Positions 7,274 to 14,373 of a DNA stretch of 36,290 nt are shown in pieces. Within the stretch, counting starts at the first letter, position 1; every line of letters starts with the position of its first letter. Position numbers and translations under genes: made by a program. The DNA is from CAMLIZ01 sp040758375 (lineage in GTDB: Bacteria; Pseudomonadota; Gammaproteobacteria; Burkholderiales; Burkholderiaceae_C), in contig JBFLWE010000063.1 of assembly GCA_040758375.1 (NCBI GenBank), positions 1 through 36,290 on the forward strand, read 5' to 3'. The notes under the pieces were generated by a model. That model saw only the letters and a list, made by a program, of their open reading frames with translations. It was not told the origin of the DNA and ran no database searches.

Positions 7274-8370
7274 GACAGCTTGCTGCGCGCCCAGGCGTCG
7301 GCTTCGCGTGCGGGCGTGCGGCCGTTCGCGGCGGCGCGATCGAGCAGTTCGAGCACGCGTTCGCGGATGCGGCTCACCTCGGCCATCACCGAGGCTTCGT
7401 CGCCTTCGCGCAGGTATTCACGGGCCACGCTGATGATGCCGCCCGCGTTCACCAGGTAGTCAGGCAGGTACAGGATGCCGCGCGCATGCAGCGCGTCGCC
7501 GTCGGCCGGGCTGGCGAGCTGGTTGTTGGCCGCGCCGCAGACGATGCGGGCGCGCAGCGTGGGCACGGTGCCGGCGTTCAACACCGCGCCCAGCGCGCAA
7601 GGCGCGAGCACGTCCGCCTCGGCGCCGAGGATCTGGTCCACCGGCAACGTCTGCGCGCCGAAGCGGTCCTGCGCCGATTGCACGCGCGCCTGGTTGACAT
7701 CGGCGACCACGAGTCGGGCGCCGGCCTGGTGCAGGAACTGCGCGAGCTCCATGCCCACCGCGCCCAGGCCCTGGATGGCCACCCGCACGCCGTCCAGCGA
7801 GCGGCCCAGGTGGCGCTGCACGCCGGCCTTGAGTGCGACGAACACGCCCCAGGCGGTCTTCGGCGAGGGGTCGCCACCGAAGGCGCCTTCGCGCGGAATG
7901 CCGCTGACGAAGCGGGTCTCGCGCTGCACGATGCGCATGTCGGCCGTGGTGCTGCCCACGTCCTCGGCCGTGATGTAGCAGCCGCCCAGCGACTGCACCG
8001 CGCGGCCGAAGGCGGAAAACAGCGCTTCGCGCTCGTCGGCCGTGTCGCGCCAGCCCGCGGGCTTCAGGATCACCGCCTTGCCGCCGCCAAAGGGCAGGTC
8101 GGCCATCGCGTTCTTCAGGCTCATGCCTTGCGACAGGCGCAACGCATCGGTGAGGGCCGCGCCTTCGTCGGCGTAGGACCAGAAGCGGCAGCCGCCGAAG
8201 CCGGGGCCGCGCGCGGTGTTGTGCACGGCCACGATGGCCTTCAGGCCGCTGGCCACGTCGCTGACGAGCAGCACGCGCTCGTGCGGGGCTTCGTCGGGCA
8301 GGCCGAACAGGCAGACGGGGGAAGTGGTGGCGGCCGGGAGGGCGCGCGCGAAGTCGTGGATCGCGTTCAT
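7270..8370 (-). CDS. Leucine/valine-type amino acid dehydrogenase (Glu/Leu/Phe/Val family)
   Basis: This NAD-dependent oxidative deaminase turns an L-amino acid into a 2-oxoacid and ammonium. The 366-residue product is close in length to leucine dehydrogenases (about 365) and shorter than glutamate dehydrogenases. It has HNTARGPGFGGCRFW near the N-terminus, both active-site lysines in SLKNAMADLPFGGGKAVI, the nucleotide motif IQGLGAVGMELAQFL, and CGAANNQL plus YLPDYLVNAGGIISVA near the C-terminus. Two starts are possible: GTG at 8385 and ATG at 8370; neither has a strong ribosome-binding site and I prefer the ATG. The gene converges on the Liv-type importer, which supports a role in branched-chain amino acid catabolism. 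Exact substrate preference (Leu, Val or Phe) is not readable. Confidence 0.87.
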   Translation of the reverse strand: MNAIHDFARALPAATTSPVCLFGLPDEAPHERVLLVSDVASGLKAIVAVHNTARGPGFGGCRFWSYADEGAALTDALRLSQGMSLKNAMADLPFGGGKAVILKPAGWRDTADEREALFSAFGRAVQSLGGCYITAEDVGSTTADMRIVQRETRFVSGIPREGAFGGDPSPKTAWGVFVALKAGVQRHLGRSLDGVRVAIQGLGAVGMELAQFLHQAGARLVVADVNQARVQSAQDRFGAQTLPVDQILGAEADVLAPCALGAVLNAGTVPTLRARIVCGAANNQLASPADGDALHARGILYLPDYLVNAGGIISVAREYLREGDEASVMAEVSRIRERVLELLDRAAANGRTPAREADAWARSKLS

Positions 8371-8492
8371 GGCGAAGATCGGCACTCGTGATGCTGGTAT
8401 GGAGCCCGGCGTTGCGCCGGGCGGCTGCGCCGCGGCTTGTGGCTGCGGCGGCTGCAGCTTAACGCAGGGGCGGCGTGTCGGGGACGCGGATT

Positions 8493-8578
8493 ACCGCGAA
8501 GAAAGCAAAGAACACCAAGAACGCAAAGGTCTTGTTCTCAGCCTTTGCGTCCTGGTTCACCTTTGCGTTCTTCGCGGT
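8493..8578. repeat. Long imperfect inverted repeat with GCAAAG motifs
   Basis: Two 37-nt arms (8493-8529 and 8542-8578) are inverted copies that match at 30 of 37 positions by my alignment, separated by a 12-nt loop. The outer ends are perfect: ACCGCGAAGAA against TTCTTCGCGGT. Each arm contains GCAAAG twice in an A-rich context that stands out from the surrounding GC-rich DNA. It lies in the about 240-bp gap between the divergent dehydrogenase start and the 3' end of the flavin reductase. I see no ORF in it. The rest of the gap is GC-rich with short direct GGCTGCGGC-like repeats and no recognisable promoter. Confidence 0.65.
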
Positions 8579-8610
8579 ACCTTGTCGTGCGCCGGCACCA
8601 GTGCGCCGTT

Positions 8611-9648
8611 TCAGGCGCCGTGCTTGTCCGCCTCCGAGGTGAACGAGTCCGCGTAGAACTCGTCCTCCGGCAGCCCGCAGCGCGCCACGAAATCGCGCTT
8701 GGCCGACTCCACCATCACCGGAGCGCCACAGGCATACACCTGGTGGCCGGACAGATCGGGCAGGTCGGCCATCACCGCCTGGTGCACGAAGCCGGTGCGG
8801 CCGGTCCAGGCGTCTTCGGGCCTGGCTTCGCTCAACACCGGCACGTAGCGCAGGTTGGGCAGCTCGGCCGCGGCCCGTTCCGCCCATTCGTGCAGGTACA
8901 GGTCGGCCTTGCTGCGGCAGCCCCAGTACAACGCGGCGGGGCGGGCGAGACCCTTGTGGCGCATCTGCTCGATGATGGCCTTCAGCGGCGCGAACCCGGT
9001 GCCGCTGGCCAGCAACACGATCGGCTTGTCGCTGTCTTCGCGCAGGAAGAAGCTGCCGAACGGGCCTTCGATGCGAAGGATCTCCTTTTCCTTCATCGCC
9101 CCGAACACATGGTCGGTGAACTTGCCGCCCGGCATGTGGCGGATGTGCAGCTCGATGCCGGGTGCTTCGCTCTGCGTGTGCGGTGCGTTGGCCATCGAGT
9201 AGCTGCGGCGCGAGCCGTCGCGCAGGATGAATTCGATGTACTGCCCGGCGTGGTACTGCAGCACCACGTTGGCCGGCAGCTGCAGCCTGATCAGCGCCAC
9301 GTCGGGCGCGGGCCTGGCGATGCTGGCCACGCGCGCCGGCATCTTCTGCACCGGAAACTCGCCTGCGCCGGGCACGGTGCGCGCCTCGATCACGCAGTCG
9401 GTCTGCGGCGCGGCGCAGCAGGTGAGCACGAAGCCGGTGTCTTCTTCGGCGGCCGACAAGGCCTTTTGCTGGTGCGCCCCGTGGATCACGCGGCCTTCGA
9501 GCAGCTTGCTCTTGCAGCTGCCGCAAGCGCCGTCCTTGCAGCCGTAAGGCAGGCCGATGCCGGCGCGGATGGCGGCCTGCAGGATCGGCTCGTCGCGCTG
9601 GACTTCGAAAGTGCGGCCGGAAGGTTGGACGGTGACGGTGAAACTCAT
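8611..9648 (-). CDS. 2Fe-2S ferredoxin/FAD/NAD(P)H reductase (glucoseen-reductase-like)
   Basis: This is an electron-transfer flavoprotein with an N-terminal plant-type ferredoxin domain fused to a ferredoxin-NADP reductase module. The 345-residue product has cluster ligands C37, C42 and C45 (CKDGACGSC) and a fourth in LTCCA (77-78), an FAD-binding RSYSMAN (148-154), a glycine-rich GTGFAPLK for NAD(P)H (from 216), and a CGAPVM segment near the C-terminus. Homologues in this order are commonly named CDP-6-deoxy-delta-3,4-glucoseen reductase (AscD/RfbI type). No deoxysugar genes are nearby, so that name describes the architecture, not a proven substrate; oxygenase reductase components share the layout. 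It is divergent from the SDR gene, with only about 30 bp between the two starts. Confidence 0.85.
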   Translation of the reverse strand: MSFTVTVQPSGRTFEVQRDEPILQAAIRAGIGLPYGCKDGACGSCKSKLLEGRVIHGAHQQKALSAAEEDTGFVLTCCAAPQTDCVIEARTVPGAGEFPVQKMPARVASIARPAPDVALIRLQLPANVVLQYHAGQYIEFILRDGSRRSYSMANAPHTQSEAPGIELHIRHMPGGKFTDHVFGAMKEKEILRIEGPFGSFFLREDSDKPIVLLASGTGFAPLKAIIEQMRHKGLARPAALYWGCRSKADLYLHEWAERAAAELPNLRYVPVLSEARPEDAWTGRTGFVHQAVMADLPDLSGHQVYACGAPVMVESAKRDFVARCGLPEDEFYADSFTSEADKHGA

Positions 9649-9679
9649 GAGGTGCGGTGGCTAAACTGGCCCCGGGATT

Positions 9680-10600
9680 TTGCCCCCTCCCCCGGATCTC
9701 CCTTTTTTGACCTTGAACACACCCTCGCGTTTCCGGCGCCCGGCGCTGCTGATCGTGGGCTGCGGCGACGTGGGCCTGCGCGTGGCGCGCCTGCTGCGCG
9801 GGCGCTGGCGGCTGTATGCGCTGAGCAACTCGCCCGGGCGCTTCGAGCTGCTGCGCCAGGCGGGCGTGACGCCGCTATGCGGCGACCTGGACCGGCCTGT
9901 CACGCTGCAGCGCCTGGCCGGGCTGGCTGACGCCGTGCTGCACCTGGCGCCGCCGCAAGGCGCGGGCGCACAAGACCTGCGCACGCGGCAGTTGCTGGCC
10001 GCGCTGGCCCGCCGCGGCGGGGTGCCGCGGCTGGTGTACGCCAGCACGACCGGGGTCTACGGCGACCGTGGCGGCGCCTGGCTGGACGAGACCGCCGCGC
10101 TGGCGCCGCGCTCCGACCGCGCGCACCGCAGGGTGGATGCCGAGGCGCGCGTGCGCTGGTACGGCCGGGCCTTCGGCGCCCGCGTGAGCGTGCTGCGCGT
10201 CCCCGGCATCTACGCTGCCAACCGGCCGGGCGGGCATCCGCGCGAGCGCTTGCAGCAGGCTTTGCCGGTGCTGCGCGCGGAAGATGACGTCTACACCAAC
10301 CACATCCATGCCGACGACCTGGCGCGGGCCTGCGTGCTGGCGCTGCACCGCGGCGCGCCGCAGCGCGTGTACCACGCCAGCGACGACACCGAGCTGAAGA
10401 TGGGCGACTACTTCGACCTGGCGGCCGACTTGTGCGGCCTGCCGCGCCCGCCGCGGGTGTCGCGCGCCGAAGCGCAGGCCGCGATGTCGCCGCTGCGCCT
10501 GTCGTTCATGAGCGAGTCGCGGCGCCTGCGCAACCAGCGCCTGAAGCGCGAGCTGCGGCTCAAGCTGCGCTACCCCAGCGTGAAGGACGGCCTGATCTGA
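9680..10600 (+). CDS. NAD(P)-binding SDR-like epimerase/dehydratase, YeeZ-like
   Basis: This is a Rossmann-fold protein of the extended SDR superfamily with unknown substrate. The 306-residue product has a nucleotide motif IVGCGDVG close to the N-terminus, a YASTTGVYGDRGGAWLDE segment in the middle, and NHIHADDLARACVLAL in the C-terminal half. This pattern resembles E. coli YeeZ. The usual YxxxK active-site pair is not evident: the region after VYGD lacks a suitably spaced Tyr/Lys, so an enzymatic role is open. No ATG is available; TTG at 9680, 9707 or 9713 could start it, and the start given is uncertain. Its stop codon and that of the next gene lie in one perfect hairpin. Confidence 0.75.
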   Translation: MPPPPDLPFLTLNTPSRFRRPALLIVGCGDVGLRVARLLRGRWRLYALSNSPGRFELLRQAGVTPLCGDLDRPVTLQRLAGLADAVLHLAPPQGAGAQDLRTRQLLAALARRGGVPRLVYASTTGVYGDRGGAWLDETAALAPRSDRAHRRVDAEARVRWYGRAFGARVSVLRVPGIYAANRPGGHPRERLQQALPVLRAEDDVYTNHIHADDLARACVLALHRGAPQRVYHASDDTELKMGDYFDLAADLCGLPRPPRVSRAEAQAAMSPLRLSFMSESRRLRNQRLKRELRLKLRYPSVKDGLI

Positions 10601-10614
10601 GCGGCGCTCAGATC
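10594..10614. terminator. Bidirectional hairpin containing both stop codons
   Basis: A perfect 9-bp inverted repeat, GATCTGAGC-GGC-GCTCAGATC, spans the end of the SDR gene (TGA 10598-10600) and the end of the convergent HtrA-like gene (TGA read on the - strand from 10610-10608). It can fold in transcripts from either side. There is no clear T-run, so termination efficiency is uncertain. Confidence 0.5.
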
Positions 10615-11684
10615 CCTTCCGCGTGCTTCAGCATGGTCATGCGGTCCACCGTCTTCAGCGTCAGCCGCTTGGCCTCGGTGCCGCGCTCGATGTCCAGCGT
10701 GATCACCCGCTCGGGGTGGCCGCCGGCCCACAGCAGCTTCCACAGGTTGCCCAGCGTGCCCACGTCGTTGCCGTCGATGCGCACGATGCGGTCGCCCGGC
10801 AGCACGCCGGCCAGGTCGGCCGGACCATCGGTGCTCACCCGCACCACGCGCACTGCGCCGTTGAGTTCCACGCAGTTCACACCGATCCAGGCGCGCCGGC
10901 TCTGTGCCGAGCTGCCGCGCACGCGCAGCTCCTGCAAGATGGGCTTGAGCAGGTCGACCGGCACGAACATGTTGCCCGGCAGGCGCGGCGCGTCTTCGCC
11001 CAGCGCGTTGTGCACGAACAGCGCGCCGATGCCCAGCAGCTCGCCGCGCGCGTTGAACAGCGCCGCGCCGCTGTGGTCCATCCGCGCCGGCGCGGTGAAC
11101 AGCGCACCATCGATGTGGTATTCCCAGTAACCGGAAAACGGCCGCTGCGACACCAGCCGTGCCAGGCTGATGCCGCCGTCCTTGCCGCCGCTGACCACCA
11201 TCAGCGGCTCGTCGGGCGCCAGCGCGCCGGCCTGACCCAGCGGCACCGGCTCCAGGCGCGTGGGCGCCAACGACTGCACCAGGCCGAAGCCGGTGGCCAC
11301 GTCATAGGCCACCACCCGCGCCGGCAGCTCACGCCCGTCGTCCAGCAGCAGCTGTACCTGGTCGGCTTCGAGGATCAGGTAGCCGATCGTGAGCACCAGG
11401 TCGTCGCGGTCGATCACCACGCCCGAACCCTGTCGCGCGGGGCCCAGCGTGTCGGCCGAGCGCGCGCCCGTCACGGCGAGCGTGCGCACACCCACCACGG
11501 CGTCGCTGGCCCGGCCCAGGGCGCGTGACTGTGCCGCTTCGGCGGCTGGATCGGCGGGCGCAGCGCCCGCTGCCGGCTCGTCAGCGGCGGCCAGGGCCCC
11601 GGCCGAGGCCAGTACCAGCAGCGTCAGGGACCAGCGGATCCACCGCTGGAGATGAAGCGGGGGGAAACGGCGGATCGGACGCAT
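10608..11684 (-). CDS. HtrA/DegP-like protein with degenerate catalytic triad and PDZ domain
   Basis: This exported protein has a trypsin-like (S1C) fold followed by a PDZ domain. The 358-residue product starts with a basic stretch and a signal or anchor segment (about residues 17-33), then an Ala/Pro-rich linker. The protease-like part runs from about 60 to 250: QGSGVVID (85-92) matches the family, but the usual TNAHV reads TIGYL (99-103), so the catalytic His is Tyr102; the usual DxxxDLA reads DVATGFG (128-134), so the catalytic Asp is Gly132. The Ser is kept (MDHSGAAL, Ser205). A PDZ segment (VSTDGPADLAGVLPGDRIVRIDG) lies near 283-305. It is probably a scaffold or binding protein rather than an active protease. 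I chose the ATG at 11684, preceded by AGGAG; the longer frame upstream runs through rhomboid antisense reading. It follows the rhomboid gene by 92 bp. Confidence 0.82.
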   Translation of the reverse strand: MRPIRRFPPLHLQRWIRWSLTLLVLASAGALAAADEPAAGAAPADPAAEAAQSRALGRASDAVVGVRTLAVTGARSADTLGPARQGSGVVIDRDDLVLTIGYLILEADQVQLLLDDGRELPARVVAYDVATGFGLVQSLAPTRLEPVPLGQAGALAPDEPLMVVSGGKDGGISLARLVSQRPFSGYWEYHIDGALFTAPARMDHSGAALFNARGELLGIGALFVHNALGEDAPRLPGNMFVPVDLLKPILQELRVRGSSAQSRRAWIGVNCVELNGAVRVVRVSTDGPADLAGVLPGDRIVRIDGNDVGTLGNLWKLLWAGGHPERVITLDIERGTEAKRLTLKTVDRMTMLKHAEGI

Positions 11685-11776
11685 GGCTGACTCCTGGACA
11701 TGCGTGGTGGCATTTCCATGGTTAGCACTGCCCGTACCCGCCCGCAAGGGGCGCAAGAGACGACAGGAGGCTTTTT

Positions 11777-12397
11777 CTAGTGGTAGCGGCGCGGGCCGCC
11801 ACCGTTGCCGCCGCGGCCAAACGGCGGGCGGCCGCGCCAGTACAGGATCATCAGGTAGCCGCCCAGCATGCCGCCCAGGTGGGCGAAGTGGGCGATGCCG
11901 CTGCGTCCCGACAGGCCGAGGAACAGCTCCAGCGCGCCGAACACGATGACGAAGGTGCGCGCCTTCATCGGGATGGGCGGGAACAGCGGCATGATGGTCC
12001 GGTTGGGAAACAGCATGCCGAAGGCCAGCAACAGGCCGAACAGCGCGCCGGAGGCGCCGACCGTGGGCACGAGGCTGCCGACGATCAGCGTGAACCCCAG
12101 CTGGATCACTGCGGCGGCCAGCACGCTGGCCACCAGGTACTGGATGTAGCGCCGGCCGCCCCACAGGCGCTCGAGCTCGCCGCCGAACATCCACAGGCCG
12201 AACATGTTGAAGAACAGGTGCAGGAAGTCGCCGTGCAGGAAGGCGTAGGTGATCGGCTGCCAGGGCATGAAGCGCCCGCTGTTCACCGGCCACAGGGCCA
12301 GCCAGCCGCCGATGGGCAGCAGATCGAGCAACTGCACGCAGAACACGGCAGTGGCCAGGAGCATCAGGAACTTGGTGACCGGTGGCAGCGGCGGCAT
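11777..12397 (-). CDS. Rhomboid-family intramembrane serine protease
   Basis: This predicted inner-membrane protease cleaves substrates within their transmembrane helices. The 206-residue product has about six hydrophobic segments. Family residues are present: HLFFNMFGLWMFG (His60 and Asn64, oxyanion region), the serine in GASGALFG (Ser116), and the partner His173 in HFAHLGGMLGG. The C-terminus is a short basic Gly/Arg tail. The open frame continues upstream to 12556, but those codons read through the tRNA-Leu gene, so I placed the start at the ATG at 12397, which opens MPPLPPVTKF. Substrates cannot be predicted. The downstream neighbour on the same strand is an exported HtrA-like pseudoprotease. 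Confidence 0.88.
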   Translation of the reverse strand: MPPLPPVTKFLMLLATAVFCVQLLDLLPIGGWLALWPVNSGRFMPWQPITYAFLHGDFLHLFFNMFGLWMFGGELERLWGGRRYIQYLVASVLAAAVIQLGFTLIVGSLVPTVGASGALFGLLLAFGMLFPNRTIMPLFPPIPMKARTFVIVFGALELFLGLSGRSGIAHFAHLGGMLGGYLMILYWRGRPPFGRGGNGGGPRRYH

Positions 12398-12477
12398 GGA
12401 GGGCGTTTGCGTCCTTGTCGTCGACGGACGCGAACGCGCCGCTCGAGAGGGGGATCGATCGTCCGGTTGCCTGCCGG

Positions 12478-12562
12478 TGGTGCCGAAGGCCGGACTCGAA
12501 CCGGCACGCCTTGCGGCGGGGGATTTTGAGTCCCCTGCGTCTACCGATTTCGCCACTTCGGC
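12478..12562 (-). tRNA. tRNA-Leu (anticodon CAA)
   Basis: Read on the - strand this 85-nt segment folds as a class II tRNA. The acceptor stem GCCGAAG pairs with CTTCGGC, followed by an A discriminator and an encoded CCA. The anticodon stem GGGGA/TCCCC encloses the loop CTCAAAA, giving anticodon CAA, which reads the leucine codon TTG. A short variable arm (CGCCGCAAGGCG) and the GGTTCGAGTCC T-arm are present. A CATAAT hexamer at 12591-12586 on the - strand, about 24 nt before the 5' end, may be its -10 element. Confidence 0.96.
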
Positions 12563-12655
12563 CGGTAGGCAACGTCAGGGCGCGGATTATGGCATGCGCC
12601 TCCGGCGGCGCCCGAGCGCTGCTGCGACAATGCGGCCCTGGAGTTGGACATTCGC

Positions 12656-13561
12656 ATGCCCTCGTACAAGACCCTCGAAGACGCCATCGGCGGCACGCCG
12701 CTGGTGCGCCTGCAGCGCCTGCCCGGCCCGGAGAACGAGCGTCGTGGCAATGTCATCCTCGGCAAGCTGGAGGGCAACAACCCGGCCGGTTCGGTGAAAG
12801 ACCGGCCCGCCATCAGCATGATCAGACGCGCCGAAGAACGCGGCGAGATCAAGCCCGGCGACACGCTGATCGAAGCCACGTCGGGCAACACCGGCATCGC
12901 GCTGGCCATGGCCGCGGCGATCCGGGGCTACCGCATGGTGCTGATCATGCCGGAGGACCTGTCGATCGAACGCGCGCAAACCATGAAGGCCTTTGGCGCG
13001 GAGCTGGTGCTCACGCCCCGCTCGGGTGGCATGGAGTACGCGCGCGACCTGGCCGAGCAGATGCAGAAGGACGGCAAGGGCCGTGTGCTCGACCAGTTCG
13101 CCAACGCCGACAACCCGCGCGTGCACTACGAGACCACCGGCCCCGAGATCTGGCAGGAGACCGAAGGCCGCATCACCCACTTCGTCAGCGCGATGGGTAC
13201 CACCGGCACCATCACCGGCGTGTCGCGCTACCTGAAGGAAAAGAACCCAGCAGTGCGCATCGTCGGGGCGCAGCCGGCCGAAGGCTCGCGCATTCCCGGC
13301 ATCCGCAAATGGCCGCAGGCCTACCTGCCCAGGATCTACGACCCCCGCGCGGTGGACGAGCTGGTGTATGTGAGCCAGTCCGACGCCGAAGAAATGGCGC
13401 GGCGGCTGGCGCGCGAAGAGGGCTTGTTCGGTGGCATCTCCGCGGCCGGCGCCTGCTGGGTGGCGATGCAGATCGCCAGGGACGTGGAGAACGCGACCAT
13501 CGTGTTCGTGGTGTGCGACCGCGGCGACCGCTATCTTTCCACCGGCGTGTTCCCCGCCTGA
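12656..13561 (+). CDS. cysM: Cysteine synthase B (O-acetylserine sulfhydrylase)
   Basis: This PLP enzyme makes cysteine from O-acetylserine and sulfide or thiosulfate. The 301-residue product has the CysM-type N-terminus (LEDAIGGTPLVRLQRLPG), the PLP lysine in GNNPAGSVKDRPA, the phosphate-binding TSGNTGIALA, and the AMGTTGTITG loop. The segment PGIRKWPQAYLP near residue 220 is characteristic of CysM rather than CysK. I chose ATG 12656; a TTG four codons earlier (12644) is also open and a GGAG lies 12 nt upstream of the ATG. It leads a tight run with a Nudix hydrolase (13-bp gap) and tusA (14-bp gap). The linkage of cysM with tusA suggests a sulfur-assimilation context. Confidence 0.94.
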   Translation: MPSYKTLEDAIGGTPLVRLQRLPGPENERRGNVILGKLEGNNPAGSVKDRPAISMIRRAEERGEIKPGDTLIEATSGNTGIALAMAAAIRGYRMVLIMPEDLSIERAQTMKAFGAELVLTPRSGGMEYARDLAEQMQKDGKGRVLDQFANADNPRVHYETTGPEIWQETEGRITHFVSAMGTTGTITGVSRYLKEKNPAVRIVGAQPAEGSRIPGIRKWPQAYLPRIYDPRAVDELVYVSQSDAEEMARRLAREEGLFGGISAAGACWVAMQIARDVENATIVFVVCDRGDRYLSTGVFPA

Positions 13562-13574
13562 AGACCCAAGGCAC

Positions 13575-14120
13575 ATGGCCTACGAATTCCGCTACTGCCC
13601 GCAGTGCGCCGCGCCGCTGCAATCGATCACGCTCGAAGAAGACGGCGGCGCAAAAGCGCGCCTGCGCTGCGCGGCCTGCGAGTTCACGCACTGGAACAAC
13701 CCCACGCCGGTGCTGGCGGCGGTGATCGAGTGCGCCGACCGCGAGGGCCGGCTGCTGCTGGCGCGCAATGCCGCCTGGCCCAACAAGAACGCCTTCGGCC
13801 TGATCACCGGCTTCATGGAAGCTGGCGAGACGCCGCAGGAAGGCATTTGCCGCGAAGTGGCCGAAGAAACCTCGCTGGTGGTGGACGCGCTGAACCTGAT
13901 CGGCGTCTACGACTTCCAGCGCATGAACCAGGTGATCATTGCCTACCATGCGCTGGCGCGCGGCGAGATCCGGCTGTCGCCCGAGCTGGTGGAGTACAAG
14001 CTCATCGCGCCGGGCGAGGCGATGTACTGGCCGGCTGGCACCGGCTACGCGCTGGCCGACTGGCTGCGCTCGCGCGGCCACGAGCCGCAGATGATCGAAT
14101 GGCCGCGCAAGCCTTCTTGA
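13575..14120 (+). CDS. Nudix hydrolase with N-terminal zinc ribbon
   Basis: This is a predicted cytoplasmic nucleoside-diphosphate-linked pyrophosphohydrolase. The 181-residue product starts with a zinc ribbon, CPQC near residue 8 and CAAC near 35, followed by FTHWNNPTPV, which resembles the NudC-type zinc-ribbon junction. A complete Nudix box is seen: GFMEAGE, then seven residues, then REVAEETSL. It is shorter than full NADH pyrophosphatase NudC (about 257 residues in E. coli), so it is better called a NudC-like Nudix protein of unknown substrate. The ATG at 13575 gives the zinc-ribbon start; the frame upstream overlaps cysM. It is probably co-transcribed with cysM and tusA. Confidence 0.87.
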   Translation: MAYEFRYCPQCAAPLQSITLEEDGGAKARLRCAACEFTHWNNPTPVLAAVIECADREGRLLLARNAAWPNKNAFGLITGFMEAGETPQEGICREVAEETSLVVDALNLIGVYDFQRMNQVIIAYHALARGEIRLSPELVEYKLIAPGEAMYWPAGTGYALADWLRSRGHEPQMIEWPRKPS

Positions 14121-14134
14121 GGGGACCGCACGCG

Positions 14135-14362
14135 ATGCATGCCGACAAGGAACTCGACACCCGGGGCCTGACCTGCCCGCTGCCCATTCTCAAGGCCAAG
14201 AAGGCGCTGGCCGACATGCAAAGCGGCCAGGTGCTGAAGGTGGTGGCCACCGACCCGGGCTCGATGCGCGACTTCCAGGCCTTCGCCAAGCAGACCGGCA
14301 ACGAGCTGGTGGAGCAGGCGGCCGAGGGAGGTGAGTTCATCCACCTCCTCAAGCGCCGCTGA
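14135..14362 (+). CDS. tusA: Sulfurtransferase TusA family protein
   Basis: TusA carries persulfide sulfur for tRNA 2-thiouridine modification and other sulfur-transfer routes. The 75-residue product has the exact family fingerprint LDTRGLTCPLPILKAKKAL, with the acceptor Cys14, and the PGSMRDFQAF segment. The size equals E. coli TusA (about 81). A strong GAGGGGA ribosome-binding site at about 14119-14125 supports the ATG at 14135. It is the last gene of the cysM run and ends 11 bp before the convergent galU stop. Paralogues of TusA exist in many proteobacteria, so the exact pathway role is inferred. Confidence 0.87.
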   Translation: MHADKELDTRGLTCPLPILKAKKALADMQSGQVLKVVATDPGSMRDFQAFAKQTGNELVEQAAEGGEFIHLLKRR

Positions 14363-14373
14363 CCCTTTGCGGT

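Noticed and set aside
8371..8492. Possible small gene in the gap between the dehydrogenase and the inverted repeat
   Set aside because: Short frames here lack a ribosome-binding site, biased codon use or any recognisable product; the GC-rich GGCTGCGGC repeats look non-coding.
12398..12556. Upstream extension of the rhomboid protein (MAKSVDAGDS...)
   Set aside because: These codons are the tRNA-Leu gene and its trailer read as protein, a well-known false extension.
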